DNA of 64,000 nucleotides from Verrucomicrobiaceae bacterium (GCA_016713245.1 JADJPM010000004.1:186001-250000), one strand, 5' to 3'; positions 16,433 through 26,186 are shown, counted from the stretch's first letter. The notes: generated from the sequence alone by a model not told the origin. Numbers and translations: made by a program.

Positions 16433-19057
16433 ATGCTGCGCACTTCATTCGTTCTCCCTTTTACGCTGTTTATTGCCCTAGCCGCCGCTGGGCAGGACAG
16501 GGCGCATTTGAAGCTCGAATCGCCCTTTGGGTCGTTTGTGGAGACGGAGTTTCCGTTCTTCACGCAGACGGTGGATGCGAGGCAGTTCGGCGAAGTGCCG
16601 CAGAGGGAAAACCTCACGCCTCGTGGCATTATCGTGGCAGCGGGGAATGGCGTGTTTGGCTGCTTTGATCCTGATCTACTGCGCTGGGCGCTGATCTGGA
16701 AGGCGAACGACGAGGGCGAATACCTCTCGATGGATGGCATGGCGGCGGGGAGCTATCGACTGCCGAATCGGAAGTCCGCCTCCGGGCAAAAGGAGCTGCC
16801 GAGGCCGTTTGGCACGCCGCTTATCGCCTTGCCGCTGCGTCCGGGAATCGCCGTGGGCGATGCGCCATCGCTCGACGATCCGCGTGAGCGTGGCAAAGCG
16901 GAAGCGGGCGAGTTGGGGCTCGGTCCTGTGCCGGTGACACTCGGGCGCTTCTCTGGCATCCGACTCGTGGAGAGCGGCATGCAGTTGGAATACACCATCG
17001 GCAGCACGGCGGTGCGTGAGCGATTCATGGCCGATGAAGCAAAGGCGGCCCGCTTGATCGAAATCGGCCCGCGTGAGCAAAAGCTGCATCTCCGCATCGG
17101 CGCACAGGATGACGATTGGCTCCGTGTGTCGCCTTCAAAAGTCGCCACGACGCATCGCATCATCATCACACCTGCGGGTGATGTGTCAGTGAATCAACTC
17201 GATGCCTTTGCCGAGCTCAAAGCGCCTGCACGACGCTGGAAAACGTCCGTGAAGGCAGGTGCGGTCATTCCTCCGGCCAAGGATACGCCATGGGTGTTTG
17301 ATGATCTGCCTTTGCCGATGCCAAATCCTTGGAAGCGCAATGTGAGGCCTGCGGATCTGGAGTTCTTTGCGGATGGTCGGGCGGTGGTGCTGACCTTTGA
17401 CGGCGATGTGTGGATCGTCGATGGCCTCGGCTCTGATGCTGCCATGTGGACCCGCTTTGCCTCCGGCCTGCACGAGCCGCAGAGCCTGTGCATCATGGGC
17501 GATGTGATTCATGTTTTTGATCGCAACGGCATCGTGAAACTCCACGACACCGATGGCAATGGCGAGGCCGATTGGCATGAGAACTTCTGCAATGCCGTCG
17601 CACAGTCTGCCGAGACGCGGAACTATCCCATGGACATGATCGCCACTCGCGATGGCGGTTTTTATCTCGCGCTCGGCGGGCAGATCGGCACCACCATCGG
17701 CAAATACAACGGCGTCGTGGTGAAGATCCCGCCCGATGGCCGCAGCTTCCAGGTCATCGCCAGCGGCTTCCGCCAGCCCTACCTCGGTTACGATGTCGAG
17801 ACTGGCCTGCTCACCGCCAGCGATCAGCAGGGCAATTGGAAGCCCGCCACGCCGATCTATCGCGTCGAGGAAGGTCGCTACTTCGGCTTTCAACCGGAGA
17901 AGCTCAAAGACAAAGTCACGCACCCCGCCACCATCGCGCCGCCGGAGGTGTGGATCCCGCATTTCATCAATCAATCCGGTGCCAGTCAGGTGTGGATCAA
18001 GCAACGCGATGGCCGCGAACCGCAGATGGGTGCGCTGAATGGATCACTCGTTCACATCGGCTACGGACGGCCCGAGATCTTCAAGATCTACCTCGATAAA
18101 CAGGGCGAGCAGGGCGCGGTCATGCCGCTGCTATCCGGCTTCCCCTCAGGCGTGCTGAATGGTCGCATGCATCCGCGTGATGGGCAGCTCTACCTTGCTG
18201 GATTCCAAATCTTCGGCAGCTCCGGCAGTCGCACCGGCGGCATCTATCGCGTGCGTCCAGGCAAGACAGCCGGCTGGCTCCCACGCGAGATTCGCGCTGA
18301 GAAACGCGGCATCCTCATGAGCTTCGACGCGCCACTTTCCGCCGATCTCGCAGCGGAACTCGGTCGCTACTCCGCTGACCGTTGGAACTACCATCAGACG
18401 CATCAATACGGCTCCGGAAACTACCGCACCGACAACGACCAGCCCGGCCAGGAAGCCATCCCTGTCTCCAGCGCCAAACTCTCCACCGATCACAAATCCA
18501 TCTTCCTCGGTATCCGCGACATGCGCTCCGCGCACACGTTGCGCCTCACCTATCGCCTGCCCGCACCCGGCATCGAGAAGATCGAAAACGCCTACCTCAC
18601 GCTGCACTCGTTGCATTCCTTGGACCTCACCGCGCACGGATTCGCCGATGACAAAGTTGATCTCACACTGCGCCAGGACATCGCTGCAAACGGCCCTGCG
18701 ATCGAACCCACCGCCGCGCTTGGAAAAGAAGTCGCCGTGCGCTTCGGCTGCATCGCCTGCCACGCCACCGGTGATCCCAGCATCCCCGCCCCACCACCCG
18801 CCGCCGGAGGTGCCAAGACCGCCGTCGGTCCGCCCTGGATCGGCCTTTGGAACGCCCCCCGCACCTTCTCCGACGGCTCCGACATCAAAAACGTCGATGC
18901 CGCCTACCTCCGCGAATCCATCCTCGATCCCGCCCGCCGCGTGCAAGCCGGCTACGAGATGGAACGCACCGGCGTCGGCATGCCCTCCTACCTCGGCGTG
19001 CTCAAAGACCACGAGATCGACTCGGTGATCTTGTTCATCAAGGCGCTCAAGAAGTAG
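16433..19057 (+). CDS. Large secreted DUF6797-type protein with C-terminal cytochrome c motif
   Basis: 874 residues from the ATG at 16433, with a signal peptide (RTSFVLPFTLFIALAAAGQ). Residues 30-250 hold the DUF6797-like part (LSMDGMAAGSYRLPNR, PFGTPLIALPL). A beta-propeller-like region follows (PQSLCIMGDVIHVFDRNGIVKLHDTDGNGEAD; MDMIATRDGGFYLALGG), as in PVC membrane-bound dehydrogenase/glucose-sorbosone-type proteins. Near residue 772 the motif FGCIACHATGD provides a CxxCH haem site, with a downstream MPSYLGVL methionine as possible axial ligand. It is probably a periplasmic redox or carbohydrate-binding protein; the substrate is unknown. Divergent from the disrupted sialidase gene. Confidence 0.75.
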   Translation: MLRTSFVLPFTLFIALAAAGQDRAHLKLESPFGSFVETEFPFFTQTVDARQFGEVPQRENLTPRGIIVAAGNGVFGCFDPDLLRWALIWKANDEGEYLSMDGMAAGSYRLPNRKSASGQKELPRPFGTPLIALPLRPGIAVGDAPSLDDPRERGKAEAGELGLGPVPVTLGRFSGIRLVESGMQLEYTIGSTAVRERFMADEAKAARLIEIGPREQKLHLRIGAQDDDWLRVSPSKVATTHRIIITPAGDVSVNQLDAFAELKAPARRWKTSVKAGAVIPPAKDTPWVFDDLPLPMPNPWKRNVRPADLEFFADGRAVVLTFDGDVWIVDGLGSDAAMWTRFASGLHEPQSLCIMGDVIHVFDRNGIVKLHDTDGNGEADWHENFCNAVAQSAETRNYPMDMIATRDGGFYLALGGQIGTTIGKYNGVVVKIPPDGRSFQVIASGFRQPYLGYDVETGLLTASDQQGNWKPATPIYRVEEGRYFGFQPEKLKDKVTHPATIAPPEVWIPHFINQSGASQVWIKQRDGREPQMGALNGSLVHIGYGRPEIFKIYLDKQGEQGAVMPLLSGFPSGVLNGRMHPRDGQLYLAGFQIFGSSGSRTGGIYRVRPGKTAGWLPREIRAEKRGILMSFDAPLSADLAAELGRYSADRWNYHQTHQYGSGNYRTDNDQPGQEAIPVSSAKLSTDHKSIFLGIRDMRSAHTLRLTYRLPAPGIEKIENAYLTLHSLHSLDLTAHGFADDKVDLTLRQDIAANGPAIEPTAALGKEVAVRFGCIACHATGDPSIPAPPPAAGGAKTAVGPPWIGLWNAPRTFSDGSDIKNVDAAYLRESILDPARRVQAGYEMERTGVGMPSYLGVLKDHEIDSVILFIKALKK

Positions 19058-19099
19058 GGCTGGGCGGCAACGAACCAAGTTGGGGCCTATCGCGATGAT

Positions 19100-22000
19100 T
19101 CAACGTCCCACCCGAGGCTTGCGAGAGGTGGAGGGAGATTCCCAGCGACGTGTGCTTTCGGGCAATTGAGTGAGTTTCGACTGAATTGCGCCAAAGAGCA
19201 CCTTCGCGGCATCGCGGACTTCGACGGGAGCGTTGCGGAGATATTTGGCATCGCCGCGCAAGTGGGCGCGGATGGCCTCGGACCACGGGCGGAGCTTTTG
19301 ATCGGCTCCAGTGTCGGCGAGGAGTTCCAGCAGCTTTTCTCCGTAGCCGTAATGCAGCAGCGCAGCGGAAAGCGTAATCCAGTCGTCCTGCTGCTCCCTC
19401 GGAAACATGGCCCGATCTCCCAGGCGCTCGATTAAGCTGCGGATCAAGGCGGATGCTTGTCCCCAGTTTTCGTCGTGGGCAGCGAGGATGGCGTAGTCGA
19501 GATCAAGAACGCCTTCTCTTTGTTCCAATAGTCCGTTTGATATGATTCCGAGCATATCACGCATGGCATCCATTTTGCCGTCGTTTAGTTTCTCTCGGAC
19601 AACGGCGAGTAGAGTTGAAATGGAGGAGAATTGGAGTGCTCTGTTGAAAAGAGTCCTGGCCGTATCTTTGTCGCCATGCTTCCTCAGCCAAGCTGCAATC
19701 GATGCAAGAGCCGCTGAGTTACTCGGATGCTCCTTAGCAAGGTCGAGCCAGAGATCAATTGCTTCAATATGACGATGTTTCTGCTCACCAATGAATTCGG
19801 CTAGCCTGCCTTTCGCATAACTTGAGTCAGGGTGATCTGATACGGTCTTTGTTAACAATGCTTCAGCCTCTTCTCTGCCTCCTTTTTTCTTTGCTACTAA
19901 CTTTGCCAAACTAATGGCAGCGAGTTGATCCAGCGGATCAAACTCAAGAGCCTTGCGAAAGGCCTCTTCAGCGTCAGGCTTTCGCTTTGAATCTTTGACT
20001 AGCAGATCACCAAGACACCTCCAATAAAGAGGGTTACTTGGCTCAAGATCAATGGCTTTACGGTAGCTGCCTTCCGCCTTCTGAAACTGCCCGAGCTGTT
20101 CTTCCTGTAACAGCCCTAAACGAAACCATGGGCTGGCTTCATCTGGCTTAAGCTCGATAGCTCTTCGAAAGGCCGCATCCGCAGCGCTGCTTTGATTGCC
20201 TTTTTCTGCTAGCAATATTCCATAACGGTTCCAGATCGAAGGTTCCTCAGAGCCTAACTCGGTGGCTTTAGCGCAGGCTTCGAGTATTTCCTCATGAGGG
20301 GCTTCGTTCATCTCGAGAAGGGAGGCGCAAAGCTCCCATGCTTCTAGAACATCGGCCCTTATCGAGACGAAGCCTCTATAGGCTGAGAGGGCTGCTGCAT
20401 ACCGCTTAAATTGCTGATGACACAATTTGCCCCAAGACACCCAAGCGGATGCATCTCTAGAGCCCTCCTGAGGAGCCTTGAATCCTGATACCGCATCAAA
20501 TGCCTCGTCTGATACTTCGTGGAGATTCTTCGCCGCTTCTCCAACGAGAAGGCACATCTCCATTTTTTCAGGTGTGTCTGCTCGGAGAATTGCCGCGCTC
20601 ATGTGAGCCGGATCACGAACGTCGATAACAATCCCGTTTCTCAGAAGCGACGAAAACCACTCTACAGCCCCTGGCGGCACAAGCTCGGTGAGGGAGTGAA
20701 CGTTGGCTTTGGCCTCATCGACTAACTGTGTGACTTCAGCGGCAGGGAGCTTCCTGCAAGCAATCTCCTCACGTCGGCTTACGAACAAAGGAACTCCCAA
20801 AATCACATCCGCAAACTTCTCCGGCGTGATTGGGCTGTCCTTCGGCACGGCTTGGATGAGTCGCTCGCGGAGTTCGGCGAACTCCCATCGGTGCGGGGGA
20901 ATCTCGGCAAGATCGAGGATGTCTTCCAGTTCCTCAATCTTCTGGCGGTGGGCTTTGATGAACTCGGACTCGACGTGGTCGTGGAGGCGGAGCTTGAGGT
21001 GACGGTCTTGAATGGCCTGCTCCAGGGCGAGGGCGTAGATTTTCTGCGATTTGCTGAGGGCGGGCTGATCGAGGAGGTCCTGCGCGAACTGCTCACGCTC
21101 GCCTGCGGAGTGCAGGCACTCGATGAAGCGGGTGAGGTAGATGAGGTTCCGTTTATCCCGCCGGGTGGCCTGGCGCATGAGGAACCAGATGTTGAAGAAG
21201 CGCTCGGTGATCTGGTAGCCAGTGCGGTCACGCGGGGTACGCTGCTCGGGGATGGGTCCAGTGCGGTCGGGTGGATCGACGGTGACTTCTTCGATAACAT
21301 CGGCCTTTTTCAGGCGGTCGAGCTGCGGACTGATTTGGTTCGCCTGGAGGCGGGTGGCCTCGCAGATACGACTGAGGACGACGGGCTCCCACATGGTGGC
21401 GATGGAGCTGACAACGATCTGTGCTTGTGGGGAAAGCTCTTCAAATCGGGCTTTGTAGAGCGGTGTCATCCAGTCGAGCAGCATTTCGAGGTCTTGATAG
21501 GCCTCCTGCGAGAAGCCGTGGGAGAAGACATCGAAGAGGATGCGCGTGGTGCGCGGATTCCCGCCAGTGAGGGCGTGCAGGGCATGGAGGCGACCGCTTT
21601 CCTGGTCGATGCGGGCGGGGATGTCTGTGTTTCCTGTGCGCTCGGCGAGGCGGAGGATGACATCGCGCATGTCCTCATACGAGAGGCGTCCGAGGGGGTG
21701 CGTTTTGAAGTGATCGTAAAAGGGCGCGGCGTAGTCCTGATCGAGCATCTGTGCGGAGGCACCGATGATGATGGGGGCGCTGTTTTTCATGAGAAATGCG
21801 CGGAACTGATGCAGCTCCGGCTTTTTCAGGCGCTCGAAGATGAGGCCGAGATTATCCACGAGCAGCACGGGGCGACGGCCGATCTCGGCGGCGATGTAGA
21901 GTAGGGTGCGCTCGGCATCCTGGGCGACGATTTCCTCGGCAGCGCGGTCTTTGCGCAGGCGCTCCACGGCTTCGTCGATCTTGATGATGATGGCTTCGGA

Positions 22001-22372
22001 GCCGTTTTCCTGCTCCAAGGTATCCGCAAGGGCGTCGAGGCAGTTCAGGAAAACGGTGGAGAGGCGGTCCACGGAGTATTGCTCCTCGGGAAAACCGAGC
22101 GGGATGAATGATTGAGCGAGCGGCTGCTCGCGGAGGGCCACATGTAGGCGGCGGAGCATCGTCGTCTTTCCCATGCCGCGCTGGCCGATGAGGAGATGGT
22201 GCTGCGGGATGGAGCCTGCTCGTGTGGCGCGGATGTCCTCCAAGATGCGGTCCAAAACATCCTGCCGGGCGATGAAGCTGGCGCGGATCTCGTCGTCGCT
22301 CTGCCGTCCTGGCGTAAAGATGGCCATGCGGTGCAAAGCCATCGGTGGTGCTGGTGGGGGCGGTGTGCTCAT
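19100..22372 (-). CDS. AAA/STAND-like ATPase with C-terminal TPR repeats
   Basis: 1090 residues. After a proline-rich leader, the ATPase core has Walker A LLIGQRGMGKTTMLRRL (about residue 60), Walker B PVLLVDNLGLIFERL (about 165, D-N instead of D-E) and a sensor/winged-helix part (IPARIDQESGRLHALHALTGGNPRTTRILF), typical of Orc1/Cdc6- or STAND-type ATPases. From about residue 640 to 890 there are TPR units (PSIWNRYGILLAEKGNQ; PWFRLGLLQEEQLGQFQKAE; PLYWRCLGDLLVKDSKRKPD). It is translationally coupled (4-bp ATGA overlap) to the ATPase gene upstream. The TPR half is clearly less GC-rich (about 45-50%) than the ATPase half. Function unknown; signalling, scaffolding or defence are possible. Confidence 0.7.
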   Translation of the reverse strand: MSTPPPPAPPMALHRMAIFTPGRQSDDEIRASFIARQDVLDRILEDIRATRAGSIPQHHLLIGQRGMGKTTMLRRLHVALREQPLAQSFIPLGFPEEQYSVDRLSTVFLNCLDALADTLEQENGSEAIIIKIDEAVERLRKDRAAEEIVAQDAERTLLYIAAEIGRRPVLLVDNLGLIFERLKKPELHQFRAFLMKNSAPIIIGASAQMLDQDYAAPFYDHFKTHPLGRLSYEDMRDVILRLAERTGNTDIPARIDQESGRLHALHALTGGNPRTTRILFDVFSHGFSQEAYQDLEMLLDWMTPLYKARFEELSPQAQIVVSSIATMWEPVVLSRICEATRLQANQISPQLDRLKKADVIEEVTVDPPDRTGPIPEQRTPRDRTGYQITERFFNIWFLMRQATRRDKRNLIYLTRFIECLHSAGEREQFAQDLLDQPALSKSQKIYALALEQAIQDRHLKLRLHDHVESEFIKAHRQKIEELEDILDLAEIPPHRWEFAELRERLIQAVPKDSPITPEKFADVILGVPLFVSRREEIACRKLPAAEVTQLVDEAKANVHSLTELVPPGAVEWFSSLLRNGIVIDVRDPAHMSAAILRADTPEKMEMCLLVGEAAKNLHEVSDEAFDAVSGFKAPQEGSRDASAWVSWGKLCHQQFKRYAAALSAYRGFVSIRADVLEAWELCASLLEMNEAPHEEILEACAKATELGSEEPSIWNRYGILLAEKGNQSSAADAAFRRAIELKPDEASPWFRLGLLQEEQLGQFQKAEGSYRKAIDLEPSNPLYWRCLGDLLVKDSKRKPDAEEAFRKALEFDPLDQLAAISLAKLVAKKKGGREEAEALLTKTVSDHPDSSYAKGRLAEFIGEQKHRHIEAIDLWLDLAKEHPSNSAALASIAAWLRKHGDKDTARTLFNRALQFSSISTLLAVVREKLNDGKMDAMRDMLGIISNGLLEQREGVLDLDYAILAAHDENWGQASALIRSLIERLGDRAMFPREQQDDWITLSAALLHYGYGEKLLELLADTGADQKLRPWSEAIRAHLRGDAKYLRNAPVEVRDAAKVLFGAIQSKLTQLPESTRRWESPSTSRKPRVGR

Positions 22373-23592
22373 GCGACCTCCCTTGCATGCCAGTAACCGC
22401 GCAGAAGGAAGGAACGGAAGGCATAAGTGGTGCCGCCATCCTCAGTGGCGGCTTGTTTCAGCAGATAGCCGTCCCTTTCAAGCTGGCCGAGCGTGGTGGC
22501 GACCATGCGAGCGATGTCGTCGGGGTCTTTGGAGGGAAATTTGGCCTGCACGAGGCTGGTCAACTGCGAGCGCGAAAGGCCTGCGGGCTTGGCGCAAAGG
22601 GCGTTCAGCATGGTGACGGCTGTCTTGTGATGCTCGACATCGAGTCCCTCGGAGAGCCTGCCACGCCACGGCTCGAAGTGTTTATAAAACTGAGGCGCGA
22701 TGAGTCCCTCGCAGGCCTGTTTCACATCATCGGGTGTCGGTTTCCGACGCGGTGGCGGCCCAAGGCGGGTGTAGATCTCGTGAAACACGAGCTGGAGGAA
22801 AAAGGGCAGCGGCCAGCCGATTTGATCCAGCACGAGGCGGCAGATCGCCTCGTCCATTTCGATGCCTTTGCTCGCCGCCAGAGCTTGGAGGAAGGCGATG
22901 GCCGTCGGCTCATCGTAAGCGCCAAGTGATTCAGGCTGGAGGTCATTGATGGTGGCGGTGAGGCGACGTAACTCAGCAAAGGTGTCGAGGCCCACCGAAC
23001 CGAGCAGTAACCAGCGCACGTTTTCACGGTAGCGAAGGCGCAAACCGCGGAACCAGTTCAAAAAGGCGTGAAGGCGCCTCTGGTCGGGATCTGCCTCTTC
23101 CAAGGCCTCCAACAGCACGGGCAGCTCATCGACTGCGATGAGGATTTTATCGCCCGACTGCTCGATATCGCGAAACAGCCGCTCGATCTGGTGCTCCAGC
23201 GTGGAGGTCTCGTGCCCCTCGCCGGAATTGACTTCTAGCGAGAAGTCTCCCGCTCCCAGCTTTCCGCGAAATTCACGGCGGGCATAGGTGATGAATTCCG
23301 TCAGCCGGGCGAGTGCGGGAACATGGACTCCAGCGGATTTTAGCTCCTGAAACAACCTGTCGAGAAAGCCCAGTTCATCCCGGCAGCCCTGCACATCGGC
23401 GAGGGCAAAGCGCCAGTGGAAGCGCTGAGCCTCCTGCCCGACCCGATGCGCTAGGGAGGTCTTCCCCACTCGACGCGGAGCCAGCAGCAGGACGTGATTG
23501 CCCTCCTCCAGTGTGCTCCAGAGCCTTTGAGTGTCATTTTCACGGTCGAAGAAGTCTTCGCCCTCCACAGGTTGTCCGAGGATGTTGTTCAT
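22369..23592 (-). CDS. AAA family ATPase (archaeal-ATPase-like), first gene of an ATPase pair
   Basis: 407 residues from the ATG at 23592 (MNNILGQPVEGEDFFDREND; the FFDRE motif is typical of this ATPase class). Walker A LLAPRRVGKTSLAHR is near residue 36 and Walker B ILIAVDELPVLLEAL near 147. The C-terminal third (LSRSQLTSLVQAKF...LGQLERDGYLLKQ) looks like a winged helix. The class includes MNS-type/archaeal ATPases of uncertain role. It overlaps the following AAA-TPR gene by 4 bp, so both are probably made together and may form one complex. A 28-bp palindrome lies 17 bp before the start codon. Confidence 0.72.
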   Translation of the reverse strand: MNNILGQPVEGEDFFDRENDTQRLWSTLEEGNHVLLLAPRRVGKTSLAHRVGQEAQRFHWRFALADVQGCRDELGFLDRLFQELKSAGVHVPALARLTEFITYARREFRGKLGAGDFSLEVNSGEGHETSTLEHQIERLFRDIEQSGDKILIAVDELPVLLEALEEADPDQRRLHAFLNWFRGLRLRYRENVRWLLLGSVGLDTFAELRRLTATINDLQPESLGAYDEPTAIAFLQALAASKGIEMDEAICRLVLDQIGWPLPFFLQLVFHEIYTRLGPPPRRKPTPDDVKQACEGLIAPQFYKHFEPWRGRLSEGLDVEHHKTAVTMLNALCAKPAGLSRSQLTSLVQAKFPSKDPDDIARMVATTLGQLERDGYLLKQAATEDGGTTYAFRSFLLRGYWHAREVA

Positions 23593-23608
23593 GGCGTTGC
23601 GACACTTA

Positions 23609-23636
23609 TACAAAAGTGCATTTATGCAAGTTTGTA
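23609..23636. promoter_or_regulatory. 28-bp near-palindrome upstream of the ATPase operon
   Basis: A 28-bp sequence with matching halves at 22 of 28 positions; outer arms TACAAA/TTTGTA and inner core TGCATTTATGCA. Its position 17 bp before the start codon of the ATPase operon, in an AT-rich island, suggests an operator or promoter overlap. On the coding strand a TATAAG hexamer lies at its downstream edge. No regulator gene is adjacent. Confidence 0.5.
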
Positions 23637-23761
23637 TTTTTGTGAGCATCGCCGCCGATCACAACGACCTACCCAAGGAGGGCGTGATGGCCCGCTAAAG
23701 ACCGCAAAGGGGGCTGATCCGCCTCTCTCTGCGATCCTTGCGTTCCTTTGCGGCGATGAAC

Positions 23762-25198
23762 TCACGCCAGCTTGTAGCAATCCGCCCACTCCGCACGCGG
23801 AGGCGGGCCGGAGAGACGAGCGTTGGCTTCGTCGTTGCCGATGAAGCGCTTCGTGGCCGGATCGAACTTCAGATCGACGTTCAGATACTCGGCGATGGTG
23901 CCGAGGTTCAGCACCTGGGTGAGCAAGCCGGACACGCTGAAGGGGGACTCGGTCTTGCCTTCGCCCATGCAGGCGTTGATGAAGCTGTTGAAGTGATTGC
24001 GCTCCAAAGGATGCAGCCCCATGGCGTCTTTGTGTTCCACCATCTTCGCACGAGGATACAGGAGCGAATGGCGGTCGTGCGAGCCGCGCTGAACGAGGTA
24101 GTCGCCCTGTTTGCGGTGGAGGAGTGATCCTGCATTGCCGGGATTCGGAATCACGACTTTGCCGTCGGGGCCCGGGTCGCCATATTTCTCCTCGATGTCG
24201 AATTTGATGTCGCTGCCAGCTTTCCAGTGCAGTTCCACGGCGGGCATTTTTTCGCCACGGGCCGGGAACTCAAAACGGATGTCCGAGCTGAGCGGATAGC
24301 TGATCTGGTTGTAATCGGCGAGCGCCAGCGGCGTGATGCGCGTGGGCAGGCCGAGCTTCAGGTGATGATGCGCGAAGTCGATGATATGCGCGCCCCAGTC
24401 GCCAAACATGCCGCCGCCGTAGAGGTGGAAGCCGCGCCAGTTAAACGGGTGATACATCTTGCTGTAGGGCTTCACCTCCTGCGGACCGCACCAGAGGTTC
24501 CAGTTCAGCGTTTCAGGCTTCGGTTCCTCCGCAGGATAGCCCTTCACGAGCGCACGCTCCGTCGCATTCATGAACCAAAGCGAGGGCGACTTCCACGCGT
24601 CGATCTTCACGATGTCATCCACGATGCCCGCCGCGAGCATTTGCTTGAACTGCTCAGCTCCGGCGGATGTATGCCCTTGATTGCCCATCTGCGTGACCAC
24701 TTTGAACTTCTTCTCAGCTCGCATGAGGATCTCCGCCTCTTCAAAAGTGTGCGTCAGCGGCTTCTCGACATACACATGCTTGCCGAGCGCCATCGCGCTG
24801 ATCGCGGCGGTGAAGTGCGTGTGATCCGGCGTGACCACGCTGACCGCGTCGATGTCCTTGCCCATCTTGTCGAGCATCTCGCGGAAGTCCTGGAAGCGCT
24901 TCACATCCGGGAAGGCCTTCAGGTTTTTCTCCAGACTCTTCGCCGTCACGAAATCCACATCCGTGAACGCCACTGGCGTCGCAATCCCGCCCGCCGTGAG
25001 CCCCGGAATGACACTACCTGCTCGTCCACCGATGCCGATGCAGCCGAGATTGACGCGACGACTAGGCGGCAGCTTCGGATTGTCCGCCGCACGGGCGCTG
25101 GTGAGATAGGCGGGAATGAAATTGAACCCGAGTCCTGCTGCGACGCTGTTTTGGACGAAACGACGACGGGAGTTGGGAGTGGCTGAAGAGGTTTTCAT
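23762..25198 (-). CDS. Gfo/Idh/MocA-family oxidoreductase with Tat signal
   Basis: 478 residues. The twin-arginine leader (NSRRRFVQNSVAAGLGFNFIP) is followed by a Rossmann GxGxxG (GCIGIGGRAGSV, about residues 52-63) and the family motif EKPLTHTFEEAE (about 145). VKIDAWKSPSLWFM and GMFGDWGAHIIDFAHHHLKLG match the secreted PVC subfamily of NAD(P)-dependent sugar oxidoreductases. The enzyme is probably exported with bound cofactor and acts on a sugar or inositol derivative; the substrate is unknown. Monocistronic, with 169 bp to the ATPase operon. Confidence 0.88.
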   Translation of the reverse strand: MKTSSATPNSRRRFVQNSVAAGLGFNFIPAYLTSARAADNPKLPPSRRVNLGCIGIGGRAGSVIPGLTAGGIATPVAFTDVDFVTAKSLEKNLKAFPDVKRFQDFREMLDKMGKDIDAVSVVTPDHTHFTAAISAMALGKHVYVEKPLTHTFEEAEILMRAEKKFKVVTQMGNQGHTSAGAEQFKQMLAAGIVDDIVKIDAWKSPSLWFMNATERALVKGYPAEEPKPETLNWNLWCGPQEVKPYSKMYHPFNWRGFHLYGGGMFGDWGAHIIDFAHHHLKLGLPTRITPLALADYNQISYPLSSDIRFEFPARGEKMPAVELHWKAGSDIKFDIEEKYGDPGPDGKVVIPNPGNAGSLLHRKQGDYLVQRGSHDRHSLLYPRAKMVEHKDAMGLHPLERNHFNSFINACMGEGKTESPFSVSGLLTQVLNLGTIAEYLNVDLKFDPATKRFIGNDEANARLSGPPPRAEWADCYKLA

Positions 25199-25265
25199 GG
25201 TGTGGGTGATGATGAGAATAGGTCCATCTTTTGGTGAGATTGAACGACGGGCAAAAGGCGGAGCT

Positions 25266-26186
25266 TTAACAGTGAACGCTCTCTTTTTTCCATTTAAGCG
25301 CCCGTAAAGTCCACTCCGCTGGTTTCAGCGACAAATAAACAACATCGGCAACCCATCTGCGCGTGATACGTCTGGCGACGTATGGACCGAGACGATTGTA
25401 AATCCTGCGGGCGACACGGTGGAGACGTGGCATCCTTGCTGCCCAGAAGGTTTCGAACTCCCAGAATGTCTGAAGCTGATCATTGATGAGGCGTTCCTGG
25501 CCGCGACGCTGGATCGGGTGAAATGGACCAACAAGTGAAGCATGACCACGCATGGCCGCCGTGACGACAAAGCAGTCTTGCGGAGCTTCCGACGGAAGAG
25601 CGTCAAACACTCGCTTCGAGTGCCAAACGGAAAGAACCCACGAGGGCACCATCGAAAGCGTAGCCGCTAACAGTTTTGTGAAGCCAAGGCCACTTTCTCT
25701 CACCAGCCGACGAGCCACGACCGAAAAGTAGATGGCGGTTAGAATTGGCACGAGAAATGGCCAGATTGGGATCAGAGCCCTCGGGAAAACAATCAGGCCG
25801 TGGATCAGGCATGTCACGCTGACGATGGCGCCAACCCAATATCCAAGAACGATCCACGTTTTGTGAGGCGAGTCAGCTTTCCACACAACTCTTGCGTAAT
25901 AAGCCGCTAGTGCCCACACAACAAAAGGTGACAACCACAGTTTGCCGACCACAAAACAGGTGAATGCGCCATGCGTGCAAGCACCCTTCCAATCAGGGAG
26001 CAACTCGACCGAAAGCAGAAACCAGTAAACTGGGAGAGTGATGCCCATCACTACCCGTAACAGCGACAGAAAGAATACTTTCCATGAGCGACGATAGATC
26101 GCTGGCGCGATGGAGAGTGCCAATGCTGGCAACCACGCTCCGATCATGCCGTAGCCCAAAAGGTAAGGGAATAAGATGTCCGTCAT
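25266..26186 (-). CDS. Multi-pass membrane protein of unknown function
   Basis: 306 residues from the ATG at 26186. Six or so hydrophobic segments fill residues 1-195 (LLGYGMIGAWLPALALSI, VVMGITLPVYWFLLSV, WIVLGYWVGAIVSVTCLI, FLVPILTAIYFSVVA). A soluble C-terminal part has DCFVVTAAMRGHASLV, INDQLQTFWEFETFW and RVARRIYNRLGPYVARRI. The pattern resembles DUF6688-type proteins, but I am unsure of that name. Base composition is less GC-rich than flanking genes, so recent acquisition is possible. It could be co-transcribed with the SnoaL-like gene upstream (81 bp gap). Confidence 0.6.
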   Translation of the reverse strand: MTDILFPYLLGYGMIGAWLPALALSIAPAIYRRSWKVFFLSLLRVVMGITLPVYWFLLSVELLPDWKGACTHGAFTCFVVGKLWLSPFVVWALAAYYARVVWKADSPHKTWIVLGYWVGAIVSVTCLIHGLIVFPRALIPIWPFLVPILTAIYFSVVARRLVRESGLGFTKLLAATLSMVPSWVLSVWHSKRVFDALPSEAPQDCFVVTAAMRGHASLVGPFHPIQRRGQERLINDQLQTFWEFETFWAARMPRLHRVARRIYNRLGPYVARRITRRWVADVVYLSLKPAEWTLRALKWKKESVHC

